Positions 8,042 through 16,719 of a stretch of DNA of 55,161 nucleotides are shown here, piece after piece. The notes beneath the pieces were generated by a model, which saw nothing but the letters and a program-made list of their open reading frames with translations, searched no databases and was not told the DNA's origin. The DNA is taken from positions 1-55,161 of the forward strand of contig JANXLY010000025.1 of the NCBI GenBank assembly GCA_025354885.1, read 5' to 3'. Made by a program: the position numbers and the translations under genes. The stretch is from Acidobacteriota bacterium (lineage in GTDB: Bacteria; Acidobacteriota; Terriglobia; Bryobacterales; Bryobacteraceae). Numbering within the stretch: position 1 is the stretch's first letter; each line of letters opens with the position of its first letter.

Positions 8042-8551
8042 CTACTTCACAGGATGCGCTTTGTCGTATGCCGCTGTTGCCTCTGTCGTAATTTCAAGCG
8101 TTACCTTGAAATGCACGGTATTGGAACTGTCGATCACAATGTCATAACCTTTTTCGTCAGCCATCCTCTTCACAACCTCCTGCATCCGCTGGCTCGCCTT
8201 CATCAGAATCTCCTGACGATCACGTTCCACTTCAGCCTGCAGGTCTTCCTGCTTGCGCTGCAACTCGCGCTGCTTGCGCTGGCCCTGGCCCTGCAGATCT
8301 GCTTCCACTTGCGGCGTCAATTTGCCCGCTCCTGCACTTAGACGGTTCTGAATGTCGGCAAGTTCCGTGTCCAGACGACGTAAATCGTCCGTCCGGGGTT
8401 TGTACTTCGCCTCAAGGTCGGCTTGCGCCTTCTTGATCTCCGAAGTCTCAAGCAGCGCCTTCTGCGTATTGAGAATCGCTATCTTGGCTTGGCCAAACAG
8501 CGCCGCCGTCATCCAGGCGCCCAGCGCCAACCGAATCATCATCGTCTTCAT
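8042..8551 (-). CDS. OmpH/Skp family periplasmic chaperone
   Basis: A 169-residue secreted protein of the Skp/OmpH family, which holds unfolded outer-membrane proteins in the periplasm. It has a signal peptide (MKTMMIRLALGAWMTAALFG, then Q), the family opening strand KIAILNTQKALLETSE, and a long coiled-coil rich in K, E, R and Q (about residues 40-130, including LQGQGQRKQRELQRKQEDL). It closes with a beta segment KGYDIVIDSSNTVHFKV. Length is typical. It lies 39 bases after groES and four bases before a membrane protein. Usually ompH sits next to bamA or lpxD, and neither is here, so this may be a second copy. Confidence 0.82.
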   Translation of the reverse strand: MKTMMIRLALGAWMTAALFGQAKIAILNTQKALLETSEIKKAQADLEAKYKPRTDDLRRLDTELADIQNRLSAGAGKLTPQVEADLQGQGQRKQRELQRKQEDLQAEVERDRQEILMKASQRMQEVVKRMADEKGYDIVIDSSNTVHFKVTLEITTEATAAYDKAHPVK

Positions 8552-8590
8552 GGTTCTTGACTTCTCCTCAAAAAACTCAAGCAGTGTCCT

Positions 8591-8878
8591 CTAGCCGAGA
8601 ACCGCCAAAATTTCACTTTCCCTTAGAATCAAATACTCGTCCCCGCCGACTTTCGTCTCAGACCCGGAATACTTGCCAAAAAGAATCTTGTCTCCCGGCT
8701 TTACTTCCATCGCCACGCGGCGGCCGTCTTTCAACTGCTTGCCCGCGCCGATTGCGATCACTTCGGCTTCCTGCGGCTTCTCTTGCGCGCTGTCTGGCAC
8801 ATAAAGGCTGCCAATCTTGTTCACTTGCTCTTCAGAGCGCTTTACTAGCACGTGGTCGTGCAATGGCCGTAATTTCAT
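8591..8878 (-). CDS. groES: GroES-family co-chaperonin
   Basis: A 95-residue Hsp10 that caps the GroEL ring. The core is recognisable: KLRPLHDHVLVKR at the start, VKPGDKILFGKYSGSETKVGGDEYLILRE near the end, and the closing ILAVLG. The ATG at 8878 has GGGAG upstream and fits the family start; an 11-residue extension would be atypical. Two points are odd. No groEL follows, the next gene being ompH. The mobile loop, where GroES usually has GGI(V/I)(L/I), reads NKIGSLYVPDS, so the hydrophobic tripeptide that contacts GroEL is altered. No CIRCE element is visible upstream. It may be a secondary copy. Confidence 0.85.
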   Translation of the reverse strand: MKLRPLHDHVLVKRSEEQVNKIGSLYVPDSAQEKPQEAEVIAIGAGKQLKDGRRVAMEVKPGDKILFGKYSGSETKVGGDEYLILRESEILAVLG

Positions 8879-8920
8879 AGATACTCCCTTGGACAATACC
8901 CAATCTAGCAAACCGACGGC

Positions 8921-9300
8921 CTAATCTGTCGGAATTGCGAACGAGTCGCCGTTATCGGCCACCCATTGCTTCCATCGTTCGATCAATTTCTTCCGCTCTG
9001 CATTGAAGGTATTATTGTGCGCCAGGTCCGCCTATTCATACGAATCTTCGTTCAGGTTGAACAACACCCAACTCGTATTCCCAAAGCAGGCGTACTTCCA
9101 GCTATCGCGTTCCACAAGGCCACGCCACGCCCTATTGACGCTGTTGTCATGCCCTGTGGGTACGACAGATTGCAAATAGGCACTCCAACATTCGGGGCAT
9201 ATTGATATTGATGGCGATCACCTGCGCCCGGTGCCGATCGGCCAGCAGCGGGGTTAAGCAACTGCGGAGGAAATCTCGTCCCCTCATCACCACGTAATTC
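8921..9300 (-). pseudogene. decayed sulfatase, C-terminal remnant
   Basis: Reverse-strand translation gives the end of an arylsulfatase-type protein in pieces. From 9178 to 8921 one frame reads YLQSVVPTGHDNSVNRAWRG, then SWKYACFGNTSWVLFNLNEDSYE, a TAG stop (9034-9032), then ADLAHNNTFNAERKKLIE and WVADNGDSFAIPTD before a natural TAG. This matches the usual sulfatase C-terminal order (GHD..V.RPWRG, LFDL..DPYE, NLA). Further upstream, pieces such as MRGRDF appear in another frame (about 9270-9290), so there are frameshifts as well as the stop. No N-terminal sulfatase motif (C/S-x-P-x-R) is present; the adjacent phosphatase gene starts at 9338. The gene is truncated and inactive. Confidence 0.75.
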
Positions 9301-9337
9301 GATTGAAATGAAATTGGGATGATCATAGTAAGAATCA

Positions 9338-10735
9338 ATGAAGTTCCTTACTCTCCTCTTCCTCGGTCTCTCCTTGTTCGCCAAAGACCCCTACTTTTTC
9401 GAGAAGCCGTACCTCCAGCTCGGTGATCGCCCCAAGCAGCTTCCCCAGGAAGGCCTCGATCTCATGTGGATTGGCTACGACAAAGACGTCGATTGGACTG
9501 TCGAATACAAGACCGACCAGGCCTGGATCAAGGCCACTCCCAAGATGCTGCGTCGCGTCGATGTCACCCTTACGGCTGCTCACCGGGTCTACTCCGCGCC
9601 TCTCGCCAGGCTTAAGCCAGGCAAGCCGTTCACGTATCGAATCTCGATTGCCGGCAAGCCAATCTTCGAAGCTTCCTCAACTGCCCGCAAACCAGCAAAT
9701 GCTGCTTCTCACTTTGTCGTATTCGGCGATTGTGCTGCCGACACTACCGGCCAGCGTGCCGTTGCCTTTCAAGTCGCAAAAGAGAAGCCAGACTACATCT
9801 TCATCGCTGGTGATATCGTCTACAGCCGGGGTAGAGTCTCTGAATACCAGACCAAATTCTGGCCCGTCTACAATGCCGATCAGGCCGACCCCCAAGTCGG
9901 CGCGCCGCTCCTCCGCAGCACTCTCTTCACCGGCGTCATAGGCAATCATGATTCTCAGCCCGTAATTGATTTCGATGTAAATCCCGATGGCCTCGCTTTT
10001 TACAACTACTGGTCGCTTCCCTTGAATGGTCCTGCGCTCCGCCCCGGCTCAAAAAACACCCCGGAACTCAAGGGCAACGAAACCATCAAACAGAATTTTC
10101 TCAAAGCCACTTCGGCCACCTTTCCACGAATGGCAAATTATTCCTTCGACTATGGCACTGTCCACTGGACGGTCATCGATTCCAATCCCTACGTCGACTG
10201 GAGTTCAGCCGAATTTCGCGAGTGGGTCCAGGCTGACCTCAAGGCAGCCTCCCGGGCCAAATGGCGCATCGTCGCCTTCCATCACCCACCATTCAATTCC
10301 TCCAAGGCCCACTTCAAAGAACAACGCATCCGCCTGCTCGCCAGCATTTTTGAAGCCGGTAAAGTCGATCTGGTTCTAAGCGGTCATGTCCACAACTACC
10401 AACGCACTCACCCCCTCACCTTCGAAATCGAACCTGGCTTCACCCTGGCCAAAGGAGCCACCGAAGTTCCTGGCAAATGGACTCTCGACAAATCATTCGA
10501 CGGCGACAAAAATGCCAGACCCAAGGGCGTGCTGTACATCATCACCGGTGCCGGTGGCGCCAACCTTTACAACCGCGAGCAAAACGGCGACCCTTCCTCC
10601 TGGCTTGAGTTCACTAACAAATTCGTCTCCGACACCCATTCCTTCAGTGTGATAGATGCTGAAGAGAAGCAGCTCAAACTCCGCCAGGTTTCCGCAGAAG
10701 GTAAAGAACTCGACCGTTTTACATTGAGCCGATAG
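9338..10735 (+). CDS. secreted metallophosphoesterase, purple acid phosphatase-like
   Basis: A 465-residue exported phosphatase. It has a short signal peptide (MKFLTLLFLGLSLFA), then a fibronectin-like N-terminal domain (about 20-125) typical of purple acid phosphatases. The calcineurin-like metal centre follows in order: VFGDCA, AGDIVYSRG, GVIGNHD, AFHHPPF and SGHVHNYQRT, then a closing segment LYIITGAGGANLY. The family hydrolyses phosphate monoesters or diesters with two metal ions in the periplasm or outside the cell. The PAP-specific tyrosine is present in GDIVY. The ATG at 9338 abuts the fossil sulfatase on the opposite strand. The exact substrate is unknown. Confidence 0.88.
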   Translation: MKFLTLLFLGLSLFAKDPYFFEKPYLQLGDRPKQLPQEGLDLMWIGYDKDVDWTVEYKTDQAWIKATPKMLRRVDVTLTAAHRVYSAPLARLKPGKPFTYRISIAGKPIFEASSTARKPANAASHFVVFGDCAADTTGQRAVAFQVAKEKPDYIFIAGDIVYSRGRVSEYQTKFWPVYNADQADPQVGAPLLRSTLFTGVIGNHDSQPVIDFDVNPDGLAFYNYWSLPLNGPALRPGSKNTPELKGNETIKQNFLKATSATFPRMANYSFDYGTVHWTVIDSNPYVDWSSAEFREWVQADLKAASRAKWRIVAFHHPPFNSSKAHFKEQRIRLLASIFEAGKVDLVLSGHVHNYQRTHPLTFEIEPGFTLAKGATEVPGKWTLDKSFDGDKNARPKGVLYIITGAGGANLYNREQNGDPSSWLEFTNKFVSDTHSFSVIDAEEKQLKLRQVSAEGKELDRFTLSR

Positions 10736-10770
10736 GCCAGAGATCCATCGGGGGTCTTGTCAACGACAAT

Positions 10771-10796
10771 GGGTTTGTAGTAGTTTGAACAAACCC
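10771..10796 (+). repeat. inverted repeat in the gap before the PAP2 gene
   Basis: GGGTTTGT (10771-10778) and ACAAACCC (10789-10796) form a perfect eight-base stem with a ten-base loop. It lies after the phosphatase stop and only ten bases before the PAP2 start. No T-run follows, so it is a poor terminator. It could be a leader hairpin over the start region or an operator. Confidence 0.4.
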
Positions 10797-10806
10797 TTAC
10801 AATTCA

Positions 10807-11700
10807 ATGTCATCTGTCCTTGCAAAATCTTCCTCAAGAACGATGCCGCTGCTCCCCAACCTGGGTCTTCTGAAAGAGGCAGAGCGAGGAGCCCTGGTCT
10901 TCTTCCTTTATGTAGCCGTGCTCGGCTTGCTAAACCCTGTATCCTGGCAGCAGGCGCTTAGCCTCCCACTACTCCCAGCAGTGCTTTACGCCTTCTGGGC
11001 TTTGGAATCCCGCACTAGCCGCCCCTGGTCTCGTGTCGTCCGGGATTGGGCAGCACTTGCCCTTATCCTGATGGCCTATTGGTCACTAAAATGGTTTCGT
11101 CCTGCCCCGCACCAGGTTTGGCAAAACGAGTGGGTTGGTTTCGACAGAAAGCTTCTGGGCCCCTTGGGCCTGAGCAATCTGATCGAGAGCGCCGGACCTG
11201 TGATCCCGTTCTTCCTTGAGACACTTTACTTGATTCTTTACACCATCCCCATCATGGCTCTTGGTCTGCTCTATGGTCTAGATGCGCGGTCTCGCGTGGA
11301 ACGGTATCTCTCGATTCTCTTTGCCGGAACTTTTGCGGCCTATGCCTTGTTGCCTCACTTTTCAGTACATTCCCCACGCCTCATTTTCCCGGGCACCGAC
11401 CTTCCGGCTTTCACTAGTCTGCCCCGCACCATCAACACCTGGATTCTGGACCACCTCGACATCTCAACCAGCGTATTTCCAAGTGGTCATGTCGCCGTTG
11501 CGTTTTCATCAGCTTTTGGGCTCTTCACCGTATTTCGCCATCGGCGCGCAATCTGGCTGACTGCATTCATCGTGGCAAGCCTGATCTACATTGCCACCAT
11601 CTATGGCCGTTACCATTACGCTGTGGATGGTCTGGCCAGCATTAGCATCAGCTTCCTCGCCTGGCGCTGCGTAGAATATCGGAGAGCACGTGAAACTTAA
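10807..11700 (+). CDS. PAP2-superfamily membrane phosphatase (Aur1/Ipt1-like)
   Basis: A 297-residue polytopic membrane protein with about six hydrophobic helices. Active-site motifs of the PAP2 superfamily are FPSGHVAVAFS (about residue 223) and IYGRYHYAVDGLAS near the C-terminus. The last motif is closer to the inositol-phosphotransferase-like branch (H..xD after a short spacer) than to classic lipid phosphatases. The family acts on lipid phosphates at the membrane surface; the substrate is not readable here. Start is ATG 10807 with no clear Shine-Dalgarno site. Alternative internal ATGs exist, for example at residue 13. It overlaps the next gene by 11 bases, suggesting coupled translation. 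Confidence 0.82.
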   Translation: MSSVLAKSSSRTMPLLPNLGLLKEAERGALVFFLYVAVLGLLNPVSWQQALSLPLLPAVLYAFWALESRTSRPWSRVVRDWAALALILMAYWSLKWFRPAPHQVWQNEWVGFDRKLLGPLGLSNLIESAGPVIPFFLETLYLILYTIPIMALGLLYGLDARSRVERYLSILFAGTFAAYALLPHFSVHSPRLIFPGTDLPAFTSLPRTINTWILDHLDISTSVFPSGHVAVAFSSAFGLFTVFRHRRAIWLTAFIVASLIYIATIYGRYHYAVDGLASISISFLAWRCVEYRRARET

Positions 11701-12385
11701 CGTACACGCCATCCTACTTCTGCTGTGGTCGCTCGTGGCCTCCGCTGCGACAATCCCTCCACTCGAAGAACTTCTCGACAAAATACGAAGCACCGACCAG
11801 GCCCGCTTGCGAATTTTCACCGGCTATACCGGAACCCGCAACTACTCCATCCAGAACACCCGAATCCACCTCAATGCCACAATGAAAGTTCAGGTAGCCG
11901 TGCTCCCGGATGGCTCCAAGAGCTTTAAGATTATCGAAATGACGGGCCCTGGTGCCCTGCGCAAACTGGTTTTCCAGCGGATGCTCGATACCGAATCTGC
12001 TGCTTCTAAACCTGAAGCTCAGTCTGCCACCAAAATAAACGCTGACAACTACTCTTTTCGCATGCTCGAGACTCGCTATACAAATGGGAGCTTCTATCAT
12101 GTTTTGGCGGCTGAACCAAAGTCGGCAAATGCCTTGCTGTTTCGTGGCAACGTCTGGATCGATGCCAAAAGCTACGCCATTGTCCGCATCGATGGGGCAC
12201 CAGCAAAGAATCCATCCCTGTGGGTTGAGAAGACCGATTTTGTTCACGAATACTCGCCAGTCGGAGAGCACTGGCTTGCCACTGTAAACCGCTCAGAAAC
12301 AAGCGTACGCGTCTTCGGCAAGACCCTCATCCGCATTGAATACAAAGACTACAAGCTAAGCCCCGGCCCGGTGTCCGCACCCTGA
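11690..12385 (+). CDS. LolA-like outer-membrane lipoprotein-sorting domain protein
   Basis: A 231-residue exported protein starting at GTG 11690, with GGAGAG upstream inside the end of the PAP2 gene. It has a signal peptide (VKLNVHAILLLLWSLVASAA). The mature part is a beta-rich fold similar to the LolA/LolB-like 'outer membrane lipoprotein-sorting protein' family: IRIHLNATMKVQVAV-type strands, LLFRGNVWIDAKSYAIVRIDG, and a closing KTLIRIEYKDYKL. It is most likely periplasmic and may bind lipid or acyl chains. Being coupled to a PAP2 lipid phosphatase fits a role in envelope lipid handling, but that is inference. It is convergent with the RND pump gene. Confidence 0.7.
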   Translation: MKLNVHAILLLLWSLVASAATIPPLEELLDKIRSTDQARLRIFTGYTGTRNYSIQNTRIHLNATMKVQVAVLPDGSKSFKIIEMTGPGALRKLVFQRMLDTESAASKPEAQSATKINADNYSFRMLETRYTNGSFYHVLAAEPKSANALLFRGNVWIDAKSYAIVRIDGAPAKNPSLWVEKTDFVHEYSPVGEHWLATVNRSETSVRVFGKTLIRIEYKDYKLSPGPVSAP

Positions 12386-12406
12386 AATTACAGCCTGAAA
12401 TTACAG
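12381..12406. repeat. perfect 13-bp tandem duplication at convergent gene ends
   Basis: CCTGAAATTACAG occurs twice back to back (12381-12393 and 12394-12406). The first copy supplies the TGA of the forward LolA-like gene, and the second supplies the TAA of the reverse RND gene. It looks like a small slip duplication that separated two convergent genes. Confidence 0.8.
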
Positions 12407-15400
12407 CCCCTTCAGTCGCAATTCGAAGAAGAGTACGGGTGTGATCAGTAGCGACAGCAGCATCGAGATCAGTACGCCTCCGATTACAGCGATTGCCAGC
12501 GGCTGCAAGATCTGAGCTCCCGTTCCCACTCCCAGAGCCAACGGCAGCATGCCAAAAATCGTTGCCAATGCGGTCATCAAAATCGGGCGCAAACGCCGCC
12601 TGCCCGCTTCAAATATCGCCTCACGCAGCGGTAATCCACGTGCAGTAAAATCCTTCTCCGAATCCAGCATCAGGATTCCGTTCTTATGGACGATACCAAC
12701 CACCATGATTGCTCCCATGAACGAACTGATGTTCAATGTTGTACCTGTCACCTGCAACGCCAGCAAAGCACCAAAACCACAGAGCACTGTCGCTACCAGA
12801 ATTGCGATGGGATGCGAGAAAGATCGGAACTCGAACACTAGAATTACGAAGATCAGCAGCATCGACATCAGCAACACCATAGTCAATCCCTGAAAGGATT
12901 CCTGCTGGATCAGATACTGACCTCCAAATTCAATGTCCGTTCCCGGCGGGATATTTACTTCTTTATACAAACGGAGCTTGATTTCGTCGACCGTCGTGCC
13001 CAGATCGCGCCCGCTTAGCCTCCCTGTTACTGCTGACATATTGCGCAGGTTGTCCCGTCGAATTTCATAGGTCACTTCGTCCGTTTCGAGATCGGCAATG
13101 CTCGACAGCGGCACTGTCTGCCCAGTTGGTGAAGTGAGCAGCACCCCTTTCAAACGCTCTGTGCTCGCGCGATATTCTTTCGGATAGCGGACTCGAATCC
13201 CAACCAGCCGATCGCCTCGAATCATATTGGTGATCGCCTGGCCATCCACTATGGATGCTTCCAGATCAAGCACATCCTGAACGCCAAATCCTGCCATGCT
13301 CGCCTTCTGCAGGTTCACTCTAAAGTTGTGCGCCGGTCCGATAATGATGGTCTGATTCACTACATCGGCAACGCCTGTTATTTTTGGCAGCCATTCTGCG
13401 ATGTCCTTCGCAACGCGCTTGTACGTTGCGTCATCGGGGTGAAATACTTTGATCTCGATCGGTTGAGGAGATGCCACCAGGTCTGAAATCAAATCCTCCA
13501 GAATATGCGGGAATTCAATTTCAAGCACCGGAACAGTTTGCGCGACGCGTCTGCGGATACTGGAAATTACCTCTTCGACACTCTTGTGTCGCTCCCGCTT
13601 GAGTTTGATGAGAAAGTCGCCGAAATTCGGCTCGGCTGTGGCCAGCGCAAGGCGAGCTCCGGTGCGCCGGGAATAGCTCTCAATCTCCGGAGTCTCTTTC
13701 AGAATCTGTTCCACCTTCATCAAAACTCGATCAGTCTCTTCGAGCGAAGTCCCTTCGGGCATTCGATAGTCGCCAACAAATGCACCCTCATCCATCTCTG
13801 GAAGAAAACCGCTTCCCAAATGGAGGTACAGAAAGACAGAACTTGCAAAGATACCAACCGAAAACAAGAGGATGATTCGAGTGTGCGCGAGACTCCAGTT
13901 AAGCGCGCCCGAATAGCCTTCATTCAGCCAGCGCATGACGCGTCCTTCGCCCGTATGTTCTGCCTCGCGAAGGCTCAATCCCTCGATTAGCTTTGGCGTG
14001 AGAAAGAAAACACGCGCCAGCACCGGCGTAAGAAAAATCGCAAGAAACAAGGAAGCAAGTAGCGCGGTCACCAGCGTCAAGGCCAGCGCACGGAAGAACA
14101 CCGCAGTAATGCCACCCAAAAACACCAGCGGCAAGAACACAACGATTGGAGTCAGCGTCGAACCGATCAAAGCTGGCGTCAATTCCTCGATGGCGCTCAT
14201 AGCTGCTTCCCGAGGTGTTTGTCCCATCGATAGATGGACGACGATGTTCTCAACCATTACAATCGCGTCGTCAATCACCACGCCGATACAGGCAGCAATA
14301 CCGCCAAGCGTCATCAGGTTGAAGCTCATATTGAAAAGCTTCATGAAAATGATTGCGATCAAAACGGCAATCGGAATCACCAATGCCGCAACCAAGGTTG
14401 TACGCCAACTCTTAAGGAATCCCACCAGCACCGCAATCGAAAGACCCAAACCAATCAGTATGCTCTCCGTCACGCTCTCAATCGAATCGCGAACAAGGAT
14501 GGATTGGTCATAAAAAATACCCACCTTGATATCAAGCGGCAGCACCTTCTGAATCTCTTTCAACTCGCGGTTTACTGCATCCGCAATCTCGACCGCATTG
14601 CCATCCGGCTGCTGCAAAACATTCACCAGCACAGCCGGGAGCCCATCAGCCGTCACGATGCTGTAAACCGGCTTCTCACCCTTAGTCACATAAGCCAGGT
14701 TCTTCACGAGCACCGGCGTACCCTTCACCACTCCCACAACAACATTCTCAATTTGCTCTGGCTCACGCAGCAGCCCTGTCACCGTGGTCAGGTAGAGCTT
14801 GTAGTTCTCCTGAATCATGCCGGCCGATCCAATCAGATTCGTTTTTCGGATAGCATCCGTTACGCGCGTCAACGGCAATCCATAAGCATTGAGTTTCTCA
14901 GGGTCAACCACCACGTGATACTCCGGTGCACGCCCTCCAACAATGCGCGTTTCCGCTACGCCCGGCAATCGGTAAAGCCGTGGAGCAATCTCGTAGTAAG
15001 CCTTCTCCCACAACTCCGCCGTCGTCCGGCTCGAAGACGTCATGCTGAATCCGATGGTTGGAAACACCGCAAACGTCATCCGATTGATGTAGAACCTTGA
15101 ATCCGGCGGGAGATTGGGAAGGATCTGCGCAATGCGTCCTTGAACAAGATGCAAGGCGTGCAAGATATCAATATCCCAGCGAAACGAAACGCTGATTTCA
15201 GAGGATCCACGGCTCGTCACCGATCGCACATTCGTGATTCCGGGAACGATTCTAACCGCCTCTTCAATCGGCCGCGTTACCGTCAGCATCTGTAAATCAA
15301 CTGGAGCAATGCCGTTGTTGACCAGAATGATCACTCGCGGAAAATCGGTTTGCGGAAAGATAGAAACCGGAATCCGGAACATAAAGGCGAGCCCGGTCAA

Positions 15401-15487
15401 TGCCAGACTCAGGAACACTACAACGAGGGCCCTGCCGTGCGTATCGACAAATTTTGCAAGCGCTGAATGCGACGCTGCTGGTGTCAC
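12401..15487 (-). CDS. RND efflux transporter, inner-membrane subunit
   Basis: A full-length 1028-residue RND permease (AcrB/CzcA superfamily) that exports substrates using the proton gradient with its adaptor and TolC-like channel. TM1 lies after residue 15 (VVFLSLALTGLAFMF). It is followed by the periplasmic pore domains, the TM2-6 block with the proton-relay motif GVVIDDAIVMVENI, a second periplasmic half, and TM8-12 near the C-terminus (FGMLPLALGVG, GGVLISMLLSLLI). The motif has two aspartates rather than the DE arrangement of metal pumps, so drug or amphiphile export is slightly favoured; substrate is not certain. Its start overlaps the adaptor stop by four bases (ATGA). It is the last gene of PepSY-tolC-adaptor-RND. 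Confidence 0.92.
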   Translation of the reverse strand: MTPAASHSALAKFVDTHGRALVVVFLSLALTGLAFMFRIPVSIFPQTDFPRVIILVNNGIAPVDLQMLTVTRPIEEAVRIVPGITNVRSVTSRGSSEISVSFRWDIDILHALHLVQGRIAQILPNLPPDSRFYINRMTFAVFPTIGFSMTSSSRTTAELWEKAYYEIAPRLYRLPGVAETRIVGGRAPEYHVVVDPEKLNAYGLPLTRVTDAIRKTNLIGSAGMIQENYKLYLTTVTGLLREPEQIENVVVGVVKGTPVLVKNLAYVTKGEKPVYSIVTADGLPAVLVNVLQQPDGNAVEIADAVNRELKEIQKVLPLDIKVGIFYDQSILVRDSIESVTESILIGLGLSIAVLVGFLKSWRTTLVAALVIPIAVLIAIIFMKLFNMSFNLMTLGGIAACIGVVIDDAIVMVENIVVHLSMGQTPREAAMSAIEELTPALIGSTLTPIVVFLPLVFLGGITAVFFRALALTLVTALLASLFLAIFLTPVLARVFFLTPKLIEGLSLREAEHTGEGRVMRWLNEGYSGALNWSLAHTRIILLFSVGIFASSVFLYLHLGSGFLPEMDEGAFVGDYRMPEGTSLEETDRVLMKVEQILKETPEIESYSRRTGARLALATAEPNFGDFLIKLKRERHKSVEEVISSIRRRVAQTVPVLEIEFPHILEDLISDLVASPQPIEIKVFHPDDATYKRVAKDIAEWLPKITGVADVVNQTIIIGPAHNFRVNLQKASMAGFGVQDVLDLEASIVDGQAITNMIRGDRLVGIRVRYPKEYRASTERLKGVLLTSPTGQTVPLSSIADLETDEVTYEIRRDNLRNMSAVTGRLSGRDLGTTVDEIKLRLYKEVNIPPGTDIEFGGQYLIQQESFQGLTMVLLMSMLLIFVILVFEFRSFSHPIAILVATVLCGFGALLALQVTGTTLNISSFMGAIMVVGIVHKNGILMLDSEKDFTARGLPLREAIFEAGRRRLRPILMTALATIFGMLPLALGVGTGAQILQPLAIAVIGGVLISMLLSLLITPVLFFELRLKGL

Positions 15488-16719
15488 TGCACCCTCACCT
15501 CAATGCCATCAGGGAGCCCGTAGCCTCCCTCCACAATCACGGTTTCCCCAGCCTTTAATCCCTTGAGAATCGGTACTCGCCCATCCACCGTTGCTCCCGC
15601 TTCAATAGGGCGTTTAGCAGCCTTTTTGTCTGCACCGATCACCATCACATGACCCTTACGTGAGCCCTCCTCAAATTGCACCGCAGCCAGCGGAACCGTA
15701 ACAACATGCGGTAGACTTCCGGTAGCAATTTCTACACTTCCAAACGCCTGTGCCCTCAGCTCACCCTTTCCGTTCGGAATCTCGCACCATACCTCTACGC
15801 TTCGCCGTGCCGCATCCACTGCCTGGTTGATCATAGATATGCGTCCTGCGAAACTCGATCCCTGCTGATCCTGCGGCATCATCCGGCACAAAGCACCAAG
15901 ACGCACTGCCTTCACCTCAACCTCCGGCACTTGCGCACGTGCAATTGCAACGCTCAAATCGGAAACAGTCAGCATTGGCGTGGCAGGCTGCGCCATGTCT
16001 CCCGGATAGACAAACTGTTCCGTAATCAATCCAGCAAACGGGCTGCGTAACTCTTCAAAGGCAATCTGCGCTTCTACACCCGCCAAGCGTCCGCGCGATT
16101 GCTCGATGCGACTCTGAAGAATCTGCAAGTCCCGGCCCGAAGACTGCTTTTCAATCAGCGCAAGCGACTGTCGCGCCACATCATAATTCGCCTTCGCGGT
16201 TGCCAGATCCGTCTGGCTTATCTGTAGGTCACGATTCGGAATCGCGCCCTGTTCAAAGAGCTGCTTGCGACGATCATAAAATTTCTCTGCCTGACTCAAC
16301 GACGCCTGGGTTGTCGCAACCTGACCCTTGGCCCGTTCAATGTCTCCGGGTAGCGTACCTGTGCGCATCTTTTCGAGACTGGCTTCGGCATCGGTGACGA
16401 GTGCGGTCATCTCGCGGCGCTGCGCTAGTAGATCCCGGTTGTCCAGCCGCACCAGCACTTGTCCACGAGTTACGCGGTCACCTTTGCGCACCGTGATGTC
16501 CTGGATCGGGGCGGTGATTCGCGATGAGATATTCGCTTGCTCTCGAGCAAAAACTGTCGCCGGTGCCTGGATCACTAAATCGAGACTTCGTTCATCTGCC
16601 TGCGTCACCTTGACGCTAGCCACTGGAGGTGGCTCTTTCTCTTCCGTCTTCGCTCCGCAGCCGACAAGACCAATCGCGATCCATAGGGGAAAACAATTCC
16701 GAATATAGTCTGTTCTCAT
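15484..16719 (-). CDS. RND efflux periplasmic adaptor (membrane fusion) lipoprotein
   Basis: A 411-residue adaptor with a lipoprotein signal ending in a good lipobox (IAIGLVGCGAK). Order of parts: a beta-barrel strand, the first lipoyl half (TAPIQDITVRKGDRVTRGQVL), a long helical hairpin (about 110-210), the second lipoyl half (LRSPFAGLITEQFVYPGD), a beta-barrel (MLTVSDLSVAIARAQVPEV), and a membrane-proximal domain ending KGLKAGETVIVEGGYGLPDG. It bridges the RND pump and the TolC-like channel. It overlaps both neighbours by four bases (ATGA at 16716-16719 and 15484-15487), so the three are translated together. Confidence 0.92.
   Translation of the reverse strand: MRTDYIRNCFPLWIAIGLVGCGAKTEEKEPPPVASVKVTQADERSLDLVIQAPATVFAREQANISSRITAPIQDITVRKGDRVTRGQVLVRLDNRDLLAQRREMTALVTDAEASLEKMRTGTLPGDIERAKGQVATTQASLSQAEKFYDRRKQLFEQGAIPNRDLQISQTDLATAKANYDVARQSLALIEKQSSGRDLQILQSRIEQSRGRLAGVEAQIAFEELRSPFAGLITEQFVYPGDMAQPATPMLTVSDLSVAIARAQVPEVEVKAVRLGALCRMMPQDQQGSSFAGRISMINQAVDAARRSVEVWCEIPNGKGELRAQAFGSVEIATGSLPHVVTVPLAAVQFEEGSRKGHVMVIGADKKAAKRPIEAGATVDGRVPILKGLKAGETVIVEGGYGLPDGIEVRVQ

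Noticed and set aside
8913-8932. Inverted repeat CCGAC...GTCGG between groES and the sulfatase remnant
   Set aside because: Only five paired bases and no T-run; too weak for a terminator or operator call.
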